Source of the DNA: an uncultured bacterium | GTDB taxonomy: Bacteria; Bacillota; Clostridia; Oscillospirales; Ruminococcaceae | DNA length: 64,000 nt | Direction of reading: 5' to 3' | NCBI GenBank assembly: GCA_905214345.1 | Contig: CAJMLV010000007.1 | Coordinates: 20,256-84,255 of the forward strand | Notes under the pieces: generated by a model | The model's database searches: none | The model's input: only the letters and a program-made list of their open reading frames with translations | What the model was told of the DNA's origin: nothing | Shown: piece by piece, positions 8,098-16,886 of the stretch | Numbering within the stretch: position 1 is the first letter of the stretch | Layout: each line of letters begins with the position of its first letter | Program-made: the position numbers and the translations under genes

Positions 8098-9663
8098 TCA
8101 GCCCTGATTTCCGCACTGATTCTGGTATTCCGACGGTGTCATGCCGGTTTCGTTCTTGAACGCCCGGGAAAAGGAGCGGTAATCCTGGTAGCCCGTGCGG
8201 TAGGCGACCTCACTGATATTGGCCACCCTTGCCTTGAGCATCTGCTTTGCGTAGGTCATGCGGACCTGCAGCAGATAATCCCGGAAGGTGACCCCCGTCT
8301 TATCCTTGAAATAGATGGCAAAATAGGTTTCGCTCAGGTTGACCTGGGCCGCCACATCCTTGGCTTTCAGGTTGCTGCTGAGGTTGTTGCGGATGTATTC
8401 CTTGGCGATGCGGATGGTGCGGTTTTCGTCGCCGGTCAGATCATCCAGCATCTTGCTGTACCGGGCAAAGGCCCCCACCAGCCAGTCGCACATTTCCCCC
8501 ACCGTATTCAGCGAGTTCAGCTCGTCGTAGGAGAAGGGGAACTCGATCTTCTTGTCCGGCTGGCTCATCTGCACCTGTTTCTGGGCGGTGAGCAGCAGGT
8601 ACATGCACATGCCCACCACAAAGCTGGGCGGCGGTTCGCCCCCCACCAGCAAGGACTGGAAAAAGGCCTCGCAGTAGGTGCGGATGGCCGGCAGGTCATT
8701 CTGCAGGATGGCAATGGTCAGGGGACCAAAATCTATGTTTTCCTGGGTAAATGCCGGTGTATAATTGGTGATGAGATTGCTGTCGAAAATATCCTTGTCG
8801 GCATCGTAGATGCGGTAGCTGAGGGCTTCCTGGGCGCGGGCAAAAGAGAGACTGGTCTGGCTGAAGCCCGGGACCACCTTGCCGATACCCACCCGCACAT
8901 CGTAGGGCGTGCCGTGACGGATCTTCTCAACGCATTGGCGCAGTCTGTCCAGGAAATCTTCGTCGGCGGTATCCTGCAGGTTGATGATCATGGCAATGCG
9001 CTGGTCATCATACACCCAGCATTCCATGGGGCAACCGAAGAACACCGCCCCCACCACATTGCGGACCAGTTCCCGCAAAGGCGGCGGATCGGCGGCGGTG
9101 GTTTCCAGCTGGAACAGTACCACGCAGTTGGGCGCGTTGGTGATGGCCAGCTGCAGGGTATCCACACCGGCGGAAGCACTGTTGTATTTTTTCTGCACCA
9201 GATGGTTCAAAAACAAGGTACGGGAAGAATCCATCAGCCGGGTGATCTCCTGCTCGTCGGCGGCGGCATTCTTCCGATGGGAAAGCACCTCCTGGCACTG
9301 CTGCAGCAGGACGGTGCGGAACTCCTCCACATTCAGCGGTTTGAGGAAATAGGTCTTGACGCCGTAGCGGATGGCTTTCTGGGCGTAGGCAAATTCGCCG
9401 TACCCGCTGAGGATCAAAAAGCGGGTGGGCAGATCCTGTTCCCGGGCGCGGCGGATGACCTCCAGGCCATCCATATCCGGCATATTGATATCCATAATGG
9501 CAATATCCGGCCGGAACCGGCACAGATCCTGCAATGCCTGTACCCCGGTGCCCACGCAGCCGACCACCAGCGCCTGTTCCAACATTCGGGTGACGATGGC
9601 CTTCAGGCCCGTTCGGATTGCCTGTTCATCGTCGGCAATCAGGACCGTTACTTTCTGGTTCAA
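8098..9663 (-). CDS. YesN-family response regulator (receiver + AraC DNA-binding domain)
   Basis: A 521-residue partner of the adjacent sensor kinase. The receiver domain (1-120) has the acidic pocket DDE at 11-13 and phospho-acceptor D58 in MDINMPDMDG. A long central region of about 300 residues follows, and the C-terminal 100 residues form an AraC-type double helix-turn-helix (SETYFAIYFKDKTG, RSFSRAFKNETGMTPSEY). I take the TTG at 9661-9663 as start because AGGAGG at 9672-9677 is correctly spaced for it and the receiver fold begins right there. The frame itself is open to 9738 without a ribosome site. It is divergent from the sugar ABC transporter at 10 kb, the probable main target. Confidence 0.9.
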   Translation of the reverse strand: MNQKVTVLIADDEQAIRTGLKAIVTRMLEQALVVGCVGTGVQALQDLCRFRPDIAIMDINMPDMDGLEVIRRAREQDLPTRFLILSGYGEFAYAQKAIRYGVKTYFLKPLNVEEFRTVLLQQCQEVLSHRKNAAADEQEITRLMDSSRTLFLNHLVQKKYNSASAGVDTLQLAITNAPNCVVLFQLETTAADPPPLRELVRNVVGAVFFGCPMECWVYDDQRIAMIINLQDTADEDFLDRLRQCVEKIRHGTPYDVRVGIGKVVPGFSQTSLSFARAQEALSYRIYDADKDIFDSNLITNYTPAFTQENIDFGPLTIAILQNDLPAIRTYCEAFFQSLLVGGEPPPSFVVGMCMYLLLTAQKQVQMSQPDKKIEFPFSYDELNSLNTVGEMCDWLVGAFARYSKMLDDLTGDENRTIRIAKEYIRNNLSSNLKAKDVAAQVNLSETYFAIYFKDKTGVTFRDYLLQVRMTYAKQMLKARVANISEVAYRTGYQDYRSFSRAFKNETGMTPSEYQNQCGNQG

Positions 9664-9797
9664 TCGGCAAACCTCCTGTTTCGGAATTGAGCGCCGCCTT
9701 ATGCCGGGCATGAACTTTTGATGCAAAGCCCCTGGCAAAGGACATCCGGCGGCAGGTGACGAATCAAAAATCTTTGTTTCATGCTGCGGATGTTTTT

Positions 9798-9826
9798 ACC
9801 ATATCACACCCTCTCGAAAAAAGCAA
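9798..9826 (-). promoter_or_regulatory. candidate promoter of the YesNM/GH51/kdgF operon
   Basis: On the minus strand TTGCTT (9826-9821), a 17-bp spacer and TATGGT (9803-9798). Both hexamers deviate from consensus, as expected for an activator-dependent promoter. The AT-rich 400-base divergent region 9664-10063 holds no gene that I can support. Confidence 0.4.
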
Positions 9827-9850
9827 TAATCTGCAATACACTGTCTTTTA

Positions 9851-9913
9851 AGCGTTTTTACCAAATTATGTTCCTGTCGTTTGGGTGTTTTGGGCCGTAT
9901 GACAGCGTTTTTA
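9851..9913. repeat. AGCGTTTTTA direct repeat in the YesN/ABC divergent region
   Basis: AGCGTTTTTA occurs at 9851-9860 and 9904-9913, 53 bp apart. A related GTTTTTACCA occurs at 9792-9801 and 9854-9863. Spacing near whole helical turns in a divergent control region suggests binding sites, perhaps for the AraC-type regulator; no site is proven. Confidence 0.35.
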
Positions 9914-9949
9914 TTGGGAGATGTTACATTTTTAATGAAATGTGCCCTG

Positions 9950-9977
9950 TTGCGGGGGATTGCAAAGGGGATAAACT
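9950..9977 (+). promoter_or_regulatory. candidate promoter of the first sugar ABC transporter operon
   Basis: TTGCGG at 9950-9955 and TAAACT at 9972-9977 with a 16-bp spacer, about 85 bp before the binding-protein start. The hexamers are weak and a shifted -10 (TATAGT, 9977-9982) is possible, so this is a tentative call. Confidence 0.35.
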
Positions 9978-10063
9978 ATAGTTGTCAGAACGCGCACCGG
10001 CCAGCTTGCTCCGGTGCATCCACCCACAAACCAAAAAGCAAACTAAGAAGGGAGAACACAAAC

Positions 10064-11476
10064 ATGAAAAAGATCGCGTCCAAGGCAACTGCCCTTGTGC
10101 TCGCGGCCGGCATGCTGACCGCCTGCGGCGGTTCCGGCAGCTCCGAATCCGGCTCCAGCACCAGCACCGCCGCCTCCAACGCGGGCAGTAGCGAAGCCAC
10201 CGTCATCGAGGTCTGGTCCAACAACCGTCATGACGAAGAGTACATGACCAAGATGATCGACGAGTTCAACGCCAGCCACACCGATGTTCAGATCGAGTAC
10301 ACCATCCTCACCGATGACTGGCTCAACTCCATCCAGCTGGCTTTCCAGGCCAACACTGCCCCGGATGTCATCACCGTTGCGGCTTCCGACCTGCTGCCCC
10401 TGAGCGACTACGTCAACGGCGGCATTCTGGAGAGCCTGAGCCCCTACATTGAGGCCGACTCCGAATTCCAGACCGTGACCGAAGTGTACGATCATATGTA
10501 CGAAGGCCTGAACTCCATTGGCGACGACATCTACTGGGTTGCCAACGGCGTGCGTTCCGGCAGCCGTATCGAATACAATGTCGACCTGCTGAAGAACGCC
10601 GGCTACGACAGCATCCCCTCTACCCTGGATGAACTGGTTACCGCCTGCAAGGCCGTGACTGATCAGGGCAACGGCAGCGTGTACGGCGTGGGCTTCACCT
10701 CTTCCAGCCCCTTCACCCGCTGGCTGGAAGGCGTCGGCGAAATGAGCGGCGCCACCCACTGGGGCTATGACTACGTCAACGGCGTGTACGACTTCTCCAG
10801 CTGGAAGCCCGTTCTGGAATCCGCCGCCAAGCTGTTTGCCGACGGTTCCGTCCTGCCCGGCTCCGAGACCCAGGGCGTTGACAACAGCCGTGCGCTGTTC
10901 GCCCAGGGCGCCTTCGCCGTCTGGGGCAACGCTTCTCAGGAAGCGGGCGTCTTCACCGACCAGTTCCCCGTGGAATTCGACTGGGGCGTTGCCGAGCTGC
11001 CCACCGTTGACGGCACCGTCAAGGGCGCTCTGAGCTGCACTCCCAACTTCGGCTTTGCTATGCTGACCAGCTGCGAAGACAAGGACGCTGCTTGGGAAGT
11101 CATCAAGTACTTCTCCAGCGAAGAGTTCATGAAGGGCTACCTGGAAGGCGGCTACACCCTGCCCCTGTCCACCTACATGTCCGACAAGTTCGACACTTCC
11201 AAGACCGGCCGTCTGGCTGACTTCGCTCTGACCGAGTACGAAGACGTGTATCCCACCCCGCCGTCCGTTGCCATCGAAGGTGACGAATACTATGTCACCC
11301 TGTGGAACGCCGTTCTGGGCAACATCACTGCCGATGAAGCTATCGAAGACCTGAACACTCGTTACAACGAGGCTCTGGAGCGCGGCCTGGCCAACGGCAG
11401 CTGCACCCGCGTGGTCATCGAAGACTACGATCCGCTGCATCCGTCCGCCGGCACCATCACCTACCTGACCGAGTAA
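10064..11476 (+). CDS. carbohydrate ABC transporter substrate-binding lipoprotein
   Basis: A 470-residue extracellular solute-binding protein (family 1). It has a signal peptide with lipobox LTAC and lipidated C21, then a short Gly/Ser-rich tether and the two-lobed sugar-binding fold beginning at VIEVWSNN. The ATG at 10064 follows a GAAGGGAG ribosome site; the frame is open further upstream but without a plausible start. Two permease genes follow after an unusually stable intergenic hairpin. The downstream operon (GH38, GH2, ROK, GH29) suggests an alpha-mannoside- or galactoside-containing oligosaccharide as ligand, which is inference. No cognate ATPase is encoded nearby. Confidence 0.92.
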   Translation: MKKIASKATALVLAAGMLTACGGSGSSESGSSTSTAASNAGSSEATVIEVWSNNRHDEEYMTKMIDEFNASHTDVQIEYTILTDDWLNSIQLAFQANTAPDVITVAASDLLPLSDYVNGGILESLSPYIEADSEFQTVTEVYDHMYEGLNSIGDDIYWVANGVRSGSRIEYNVDLLKNAGYDSIPSTLDELVTACKAVTDQGNGSVYGVGFTSSSPFTRWLEGVGEMSGATHWGYDYVNGVYDFSSWKPVLESAAKLFADGSVLPGSETQGVDNSRALFAQGAFAVWGNASQEAGVFTDQFPVEFDWGVAELPTVDGTVKGALSCTPNFGFAMLTSCEDKDAAWEVIKYFSSEEFMKGYLEGGYTLPLSTYMSDKFDTSKTGRLADFALTEYEDVYPTPPSVAIEGDEYYVTLWNAVLGNITADEAIEDLNTRYNEALERGLANGSCTRVVIEDYDPLHPSAGTITYLTE

Positions 11477-11511
11477 CCTCTGGCGGGGCCGCAGTTAACT
11501 GCATGAACCGG

Positions 11512-11567
11512 GAAAGCGCTCCCGCCAGGCCATATCCTGCGCGGGAGCGCTTTCTTTTCCGGTTTTT
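11512..11567 (+). terminator. intercistronic hairpin between binding protein and permease genes
   Basis: A perfect 14-bp stem (GAAAGCGCTCCCGC at 11512-11525 with its complement at 11541-11554) and a 15-base loop, followed by T-rich sequence to 11567. It sits just before the ribosome site of the first permease. Such hairpins lower transporter-gene expression relative to the binding protein, by partial termination or by protecting the upstream message from 3' decay. Confidence 0.75.
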
Positions 11568-11584
11568 TCTAGGAGGTATAGCGA

Positions 11585-12523
11585 ATGAACCAGACCAAAG
11601 AACCGACCGCTTCCAAACCGAAATCACGGGGACTGAGCGCCACCACCAGCACCAAGGTTGCCACCGTTTTGATGATGTTCCCCGCCGTGCTGCTTCTGTG
11701 CGTTGTTTCCATCTATCCGTTTTTGTGGCTGTTCCGCTACGTCTTTTATGACTACAACGGCATGACGTCCTATTTTTGCGGCCTGCGCAACTTCACCCGC
11801 ATGTTCGGCGACACCGCCTTCTGGGGCAGTGTGGGCCACACCTTTGAATATGCCATTCTGAAGATCATCTTCATCATTCCTCTGGCCCTGATCATGGCCG
11901 AGCTGATGAGCCAGAAGATCCGGGGTTCCGGCATCTTCCGCGTGATCTACTTCATGCCCACCATCATCTCCACCGCCATTTCCGCCATGGTGTTCGGCTT
12001 CATCTTTGCGGCGTACAACGGCGTGCTCAACGCCGTGCTGCGGGCCACCGGCATCATCAGCCAGAACATCAACTGGCTGGGCGATTCCAAAACCGCCATG
12101 TGGGCGGTGCTGATCGTGGCTGTGTGGGGCGGCTTCGGTAACTACATGATCTACTTCATGTCCGGTCTGTCCAGCATTCCCCATGATGTGTACGAATCCG
12201 CCATGATCGACGGCGCGGGCGGGCTGACCACCTTCTTCCGCATCACCCTGCCCATGCTCAGCCCCATGTTCAAGGTCATCATGATGCTGGCCATCACCTC
12301 CGCCTTCAAGGATTATGAGTCCATCATGGTCTTGACCCAGGGCGGCCCGAACAACCGCACCCAGGTTATGTTCCTGTACATCTACCAGCTGCTGTTCGGT
12401 ACCAGCACTTCCCAGCCCCAGATCGGCTATGCCTGCGTGCTGAGCCTGATGGCCGCTCTGATCGTCGGCTGCGTGACCGGCCTGTATCTGCTGCTGGCCC
12501 GCAAGCTGGACGACGTGATGTAA
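11585..12523 (+). CDS. sugar ABC transporter permease (MalF/UgpA type)
   Basis: A 312-residue inner-membrane permease with six predicted transmembrane helices. The first begins near residue 28 after a hydrophilic N-terminus. The EAA loop that contacts the ATPase is visible as YESAMIDGAGGLTTFFRITLP (about residues 200-220). AGGAGG lies just upstream of the ATG. It forms a heterodimer with the next gene product and works with the lipoprotein at 10064. The next permease follows after 15 bases. Confidence 0.93.
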   Translation: MNQTKEPTASKPKSRGLSATTSTKVATVLMMFPAVLLLCVVSIYPFLWLFRYVFYDYNGMTSYFCGLRNFTRMFGDTAFWGSVGHTFEYAILKIIFIIPLALIMAELMSQKIRGSGIFRVIYFMPTIISTAISAMVFGFIFAAYNGVLNAVLRATGIISQNINWLGDSKTAMWAVLIVAVWGGFGNYMIYFMSGLSSIPHDVYESAMIDGAGGLTTFFRITLPMLSPMFKVIMMLAITSAFKDYESIMVLTQGGPNNRTQVMFLYIYQLLFGTSTSQPQIGYACVLSLMAALIVGCVTGLYLLLARKLDDVM

Positions 12524-12538
12524 GGAGGGCAACGATCT

Positions 12539-13414
12539 ATGTTCAAAAAAGCATCTTCCGGCGAAGTTATGTCCACCAGCACCCGGGTCATCCGCTTCCT
12601 GCTGTTCCTGTTCATGCTGGCAGTGGCTGCGCTGACCCTGTATCCCGTGCTGTACGTTGTGTTCGGTTCTTTTAAGGAGAACGGCGAACTGCTGGTCGGC
12701 GGCACCAACATGTTCCCCAAAGTCTGGATCGTCGACAACTTCATCGAAGCCTGGGAAAAGGCCGACTTCAGTATCTACACCATCAACAGCGTCATCATCG
12801 CCGTGGGCGTGATGATCCTCTCTCTGATCTCCTCCGGTATGGCGGGCTACGTGCTCAACCGTCGGAACTTCCGCTTCAAGAAGCTGATCTACGGTCTGCT
12901 TCTGGCCTTCATGTTCATCAACGTGGGCTCTGTCTCCCTGCGCCCCCTGTTTGAACTGGCCATCAAGCTGAAACTGAACACCTCTCTGTTCAGCGTCATC
13001 TTCATCTCCGCCGGTACCGCCCAGGCCACCTACATCTTCCTGGTGAACAGCTACATGAGCAGCATTCCCAAGGAACTGGACGAGGCCGCCACCATCGACG
13101 GCTGCACCTTCTTCCAGACCTACACCCACGTGGTGCTGCCCCTGCTGCGTCCCATCCTGGCCACCGTCGCGCTGCTCTCCTTCCGCGGCGGCTGGAACGA
13201 GTACATCCTGCCCCTGGTCTTCACCATGACCGACGCCTCCAAGCGGCCTCTGACCGTCGGCGTGACCATGCTGAAGAACTCCGGTGACGGCGCGGCCGCC
13301 TGGAACATCATGTTCGCCGGCGCCACCATCGCCATCATCCCCATCCTGCTGATCTACATCATCGCCAGCAAATACTTTATCGAAGGTCTTACCGGCGGCG
13401 CCGTCAAGGGCTAA
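12539..13414 (+). CDS. sugar ABC transporter permease (MalG/UgpE type)
   Basis: A 291-residue second permease of the same importer with six predicted helices. The EAA loop is ELDEAATIDGCTFFQTYTHV (near residues 180-199), and the C-terminus GLTGGAVKG is typical of the MalG branch. It starts at an ATG behind AAGGAGGG, just after the first permease gene. A G/C hairpin without a T tract lies after the stop (13440-13476), so transcription may continue into the NifU-like and glycosidase genes. Confidence 0.93.
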   Translation: MFKKASSGEVMSTSTRVIRFLLFLFMLAVAALTLYPVLYVVFGSFKENGELLVGGTNMFPKVWIVDNFIEAWEKADFSIYTINSVIIAVGVMILSLISSGMAGYVLNRRNFRFKKLIYGLLLAFMFINVGSVSLRPLFELAIKLKLNTSLFSVIFISAGTAQATYIFLVNSYMSSIPKELDEAATIDGCTFFQTYTHVVLPLLRPILATVALLSFRGGWNEYILPLVFTMTDASKRPLTVGVTMLKNSGDGAAAWNIMFAGATIAIIPILLIYIIASKYFIEGLTGGAVKG

Positions 13415-13526
13415 ACCGCGACCTGTTTTCCTCCGTTCTGCGCATGCCTGTCCCCCCTTGGGGGACGGGTGTGCGTAGAACTTTATCAAGCCGAACCACG
13501 GCAACATCCACCAGGAGGTCTGCCCC

Positions 13527-13763
13527 GTGAAAGAATATATCGAAACCGTCATCGTCCCCCGCCTGCGCGGCGACGGCGGATGGTTGGATGTGGTGAGCAT
13601 CGAAGGCTCCCTCATCAAGGTCCGTCTGCAGGGGGAATGTTCCAAATGCAACATCGCCCCCCGCTGCATGGACTGGATCTGCCAGCAGATCAAGCGCGAT
13701 CTCGGGCAGGAAGTCCGCATCGAGTTCATCCGCAAGAAGCCGTTTTTCTGGGACAACGACTGA
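13527..13763 (+). CDS. NifU-like C-terminal-domain mini-protein with four cysteines
   Basis: A 78-residue protein starting at GTG behind AGGAGG. The arrangement RLRGDGG then VRLQGECSKC matches the C-terminal scaffold domain of NifU (DGG loop and C-x2-C at C38/C41), which holds a labile iron-sulfur cluster. Here two more cysteines follow at C47 and C52, where ordinary NifU domains usually have none. The gene lies between an ABC transporter and an alpha-mannosidase on the same strand, an unexpected place for Fe-S assembly. It could be a true scaffold, a Zn or Fe-S binding accessory, or simply an inserted housekeeping gene. Confidence 0.7.
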   Translation: MKEYIETVIVPRLRGDGGWLDVVSIEGSLIKVRLQGECSKCNIAPRCMDWICQQIKRDLGQEVRIEFIRKKPFFWDND

Positions 13764-13820
13764 CCGTCCCCCACAAGGCCCGGGGGTCTGCCCGGCCGCC
13801 TTCAAGGAGTTGATGATTCC

Positions 13821-16800
13821 ATGGCATTTGTACCGGTGGTGCGCAGAAGCATGCGCCCCGAAGAATACACCGACCTGCGTTTCAACTGGCTGAAACGCTA
13901 TATCTACGACGAAAAGTACGAGATCACCGATCTGGAAGTGCGCGACGCCCGCCAGATCGGCGAGAACACCTATGAGGACGACCCCGCGGGCTTCCGCCCC
14001 CTGAAGCGGGGCGACCTGTATTTCACCCCCGACGGAACCGCCTTTTTCCGCGGCCGGGTCACCGTGCCGGAGCACCTGCGGGGCAAGGAACTGTGGCTGT
14101 CCCTGTGGACGGCGGCGGAGGTCATCGTCAAGGTCAACGGCCGCTATGTGGGCGGCATCGACCCCAACCGCGACCGCACCCTGCTGAGCCCCTACATCGA
14201 CAGCGATGAACTGGTCATCGAGATGGAAGGCTACAACCGCTCCAAGCCCGACGACGAACGCAACCCCGACGCCATGGCTCTGCGCGGCTGCCGTCAGGTG
14301 TTCAACGGCCTGTACCTGGCCACCATCCGCCATGAGGTCCTGGACCTGTTCTACGACCTGCAGCTGCTGCTGGACGTGGCCAAAAGCCCCTATTTCAATG
14401 AGGATTACCGCAAGTTCCTGAACGTGGAACTGTCCCACGCCCTGGACCTGGTGGACTTTACCCTGCTGCGGGACAACACCGACCCCGAGACCGGCCGTCT
14501 GGAACTGCCCGCCGACCAGGTCGCCCGGGTGATGGACCAGGTGAAGGCGGCTTCCGCCTACATCGAGCGCGTCATCTACGCCAACGACGACTTCAAGGGC
14601 ACCGGCGACGTGGCCCTGGTGGGGCATTCCCACCTGGACCTGGCCTACTACTGGCGGCGCATCCATACGGTGCACAAGAACGCCCGCACCGTGCTTATTC
14701 AGCTGCGGCTGATGGACCGCTACCCCGATTTCAAGTACACCCACACCCAGGCCTACACCTACGAGCTGCTGGAAAAATACTATCCCGACCTCTTTGCGGA
14801 GCTGAAGGAGAAGGTGGCTTCCGGCAACTTTGAGCCGGTGGGCGCCATGTATGTGGAGCCGGACTGCAACATTCCCGCCGCCGAAAGCCTGATCCGTCAG
14901 CTGCTGTACGGCCAGGAATATTTCCGCCGCACCTTCGGCAAGACCATCGACAACGTCTGGCTGCCCGACGTCTTCGGCAACAGCTGGATTTTGCCCCAGA
15001 TCATGGCCAAGAGCGGGGTAAAGTATTTCGTTTCCAACAAGATGTCCACCTGGAACGACACCAACCGCTTCCCCCACAACAACTTCCTGTGGAAGGGCAT
15101 CGACGGGTCCACCGTCTATGCCTGTGTGCCCCCCACCCATTTCATCACCTGGAACATGCCCAGCCAGATCCAGGAAAACTGGGAAGCCTACCAGGACAAG
15201 GAGACCGGCGGCCAGACCCTTTCCATGTTCGGCTACGGCGACGGCGGTTCCGGTGCCACCGAGGAAATGCTGGAACTGATGCACCGGTTCGACAAGCTTT
15301 CGGTCATGCCCAAGACCCAGCACATGGGCGCCGACGAGTTCCTGCACAAGAACTTTGACGGCAACGAAAAGCTGGATACCTGGGACGGCGAGCTGTACCT
15401 GGAAATGCACCGCGGCACCTTTACCACCAAGGCGGCCCTGAAGCGGGCCAACCGGGAACTGGAATTTGCCCTGCGCGACGCCGAACTGGTGAACGTGCTG
15501 CGCACCGCCGCCGGGGAAACCGCCCGGGACGAGGAGCTGCGCAACGTCTACAAGAAGTTCCTGGTGAACCAGTTCCACGATATCCTGCCCGGCAGCCACA
15601 TCCACCCGGTATACGAGGACGCTGTGGCGGACTACGACCAGGTGCGCGGCGCCCTGACCGAGATGCAGGGCAGCGGCAGCGGCTGGTTCAACAGCCTGAA
15701 CTTTACCCGCCGGGCTCCCGTCTTCCTGCCGGAAGAGAACGGCCCCATCACCCGGGGCGGGGTGCGCGGCCGGTTCGTGCAGCCCGACCTGGCGCCCTTT
15801 GTCTGCGCCGATACCCTGCCCGGTCTGCCCGCCCAGCCCGGCTGGCTGCAAGCCGACGGCACCGCCGTGACCACCCCGCTGTATGAGCTGACCTTTGACG
15901 AGGACGGCAGCATCCTGCACCTGTGGGACCGCCCCCTGCAGCGGGAATGGGTGGACGGCGTGTGGAACCGCCTGCACCTGTACCAGGATATGCCCGGCAT
16001 GTACGATGCCTGGGACATCCTGCCCAACTATAAGGACAAGGAGTTCCCCCTGACGGTGGCCGAACCCCTGCACCTGAGCTATGCCGACGACACCATGGCG
16101 GAATTCACCGCCGTGCTGGCCACCGAGAAGAGCCGCTGGGCCCGCGTCATCCGTCTGTTTGCCGCCAGCCCCATGATCGAAGTGGAGAACCTGGTGGACT
16201 GGCACGAGACCCACACCCTGGCCAAGGCGGAATTCGGCGTGAACGTTCTCACCCGGGAACTGCTGTGCGATACCAGCGCCGGTTTCATCCGCCGGGAGAC
16301 CCACCGCAACACCAGCTGGCAGAAGGCCCGGTTCGAAGTCTGCTCCCACAAGTGGTGCGACCTGTCCGAGACCGATGCCGGTGTGGCCATCGTCAACGAA
16401 GGTCTGTACGGCCTGGGCATCGACGGCAACCATGTGACCCTGAGCCTGCTGCGGGCCACCATGCGTCCGGACATCACCGCCGACCGGGGCTTCCATGATT
16501 TCTGCTACCAGATCCTGCCCCACGAGGGCGGCCCGGTGCAGGCCGGTGTGAACCGCTTTGCCCTGGAACAGAACGTTCCGCTGACCCGGCCCCGCCTGCC
16601 CGATACCCTGCCCCTGGCCCTGCGCGCCTGGCTGGAAGATCTGGCCGCCGCCGGGGACCGCCTGTACCTGCAGGCCATGAAGAACAGCGAGGACGGCAAG
16701 AGCATTATCGTGCGTCTGTGCGAAAGCGACGGCCGCCGCGGCACCCTGCGCCTGCACGCCCCCGTGCAGCCGGTGAACATGCTGGAGGCCCCCGTGGGCG

Positions 16801-16862
16801 AACCCACCGCCGAACTGGCCTACCGTCCCTTTGAGATCCTGACCTTTGCCTGCCGCCTTTGA
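13821..16862 (+). CDS. alpha-mannosidase, GH38
   Basis: A 1013-residue cytoplasmic retaining alpha-mannosidase. An N-terminal jelly-roll-like region (about 1-260) precedes the GH38 catalytic domain. The zinc-site motif is HSHLDLAY (H269, H271, D273), and the nucleophile is D383 in WLPDVFGNS. Central helical and C-terminal beta-sandwich domains follow, ending with a segment that begins RYLYLQ-like strands near 950. No signal peptide, so the substrate is imported oligosaccharide. It differs clearly from the two other GH38-type proteins in this window and shows no extended identity to them. It precedes the GH2 gene by 24 bases, so the two are in one operon. Confidence 0.92.
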   Translation: MAFVPVVRRSMRPEEYTDLRFNWLKRYIYDEKYEITDLEVRDARQIGENTYEDDPAGFRPLKRGDLYFTPDGTAFFRGRVTVPEHLRGKELWLSLWTAAEVIVKVNGRYVGGIDPNRDRTLLSPYIDSDELVIEMEGYNRSKPDDERNPDAMALRGCRQVFNGLYLATIRHEVLDLFYDLQLLLDVAKSPYFNEDYRKFLNVELSHALDLVDFTLLRDNTDPETGRLELPADQVARVMDQVKAASAYIERVIYANDDFKGTGDVALVGHSHLDLAYYWRRIHTVHKNARTVLIQLRLMDRYPDFKYTHTQAYTYELLEKYYPDLFAELKEKVASGNFEPVGAMYVEPDCNIPAAESLIRQLLYGQEYFRRTFGKTIDNVWLPDVFGNSWILPQIMAKSGVKYFVSNKMSTWNDTNRFPHNNFLWKGIDGSTVYACVPPTHFITWNMPSQIQENWEAYQDKETGGQTLSMFGYGDGGSGATEEMLELMHRFDKLSVMPKTQHMGADEFLHKNFDGNEKLDTWDGELYLEMHRGTFTTKAALKRANRELEFALRDAELVNVLRTAAGETARDEELRNVYKKFLVNQFHDILPGSHIHPVYEDAVADYDQVRGALTEMQGSGSGWFNSLNFTRRAPVFLPEENGPITRGGVRGRFVQPDLAPFVCADTLPGLPAQPGWLQADGTAVTTPLYELTFDEDGSILHLWDRPLQREWVDGVWNRLHLYQDMPGMYDAWDILPNYKDKEFPLTVAEPLHLSYADDTMAEFTAVLATEKSRWARVIRLFAASPMIEVENLVDWHETHTLAKAEFGVNVLTRELLCDTSAGFIRRETHRNTSWQKARFEVCSHKWCDLSETDAGVAIVNEGLYGLGIDGNHVTLSLLRATMRPDITADRGFHDFCYQILPHEGGPVQAGVNRFALEQNVPLTRPRLPDTLPLALRAWLEDLAAAGDRLYLQAMKNSEDGKSIIVRLCESDGRRGTLRLHAPVQPVNMLEAPVGEPTAELAYRPFEILTFACRL

Positions 16863-16886
16863 TATCAACCTTTCCGGGAGGCTCCC

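Noticed and set aside
9897..9929. TGTAAC on the minus strand at 9927-9922 as a second ECF sigma promoter
   Set aside because: After 15 bp the sequence reads CGCTGT instead of CGTC, and it faces away from a sensible start.
13440..13476. Hairpin after the second sugar permease as an intrinsic terminator
   Set aside because: The stem is imperfect and there is no T tract, so at most it slows or processes the transcript.
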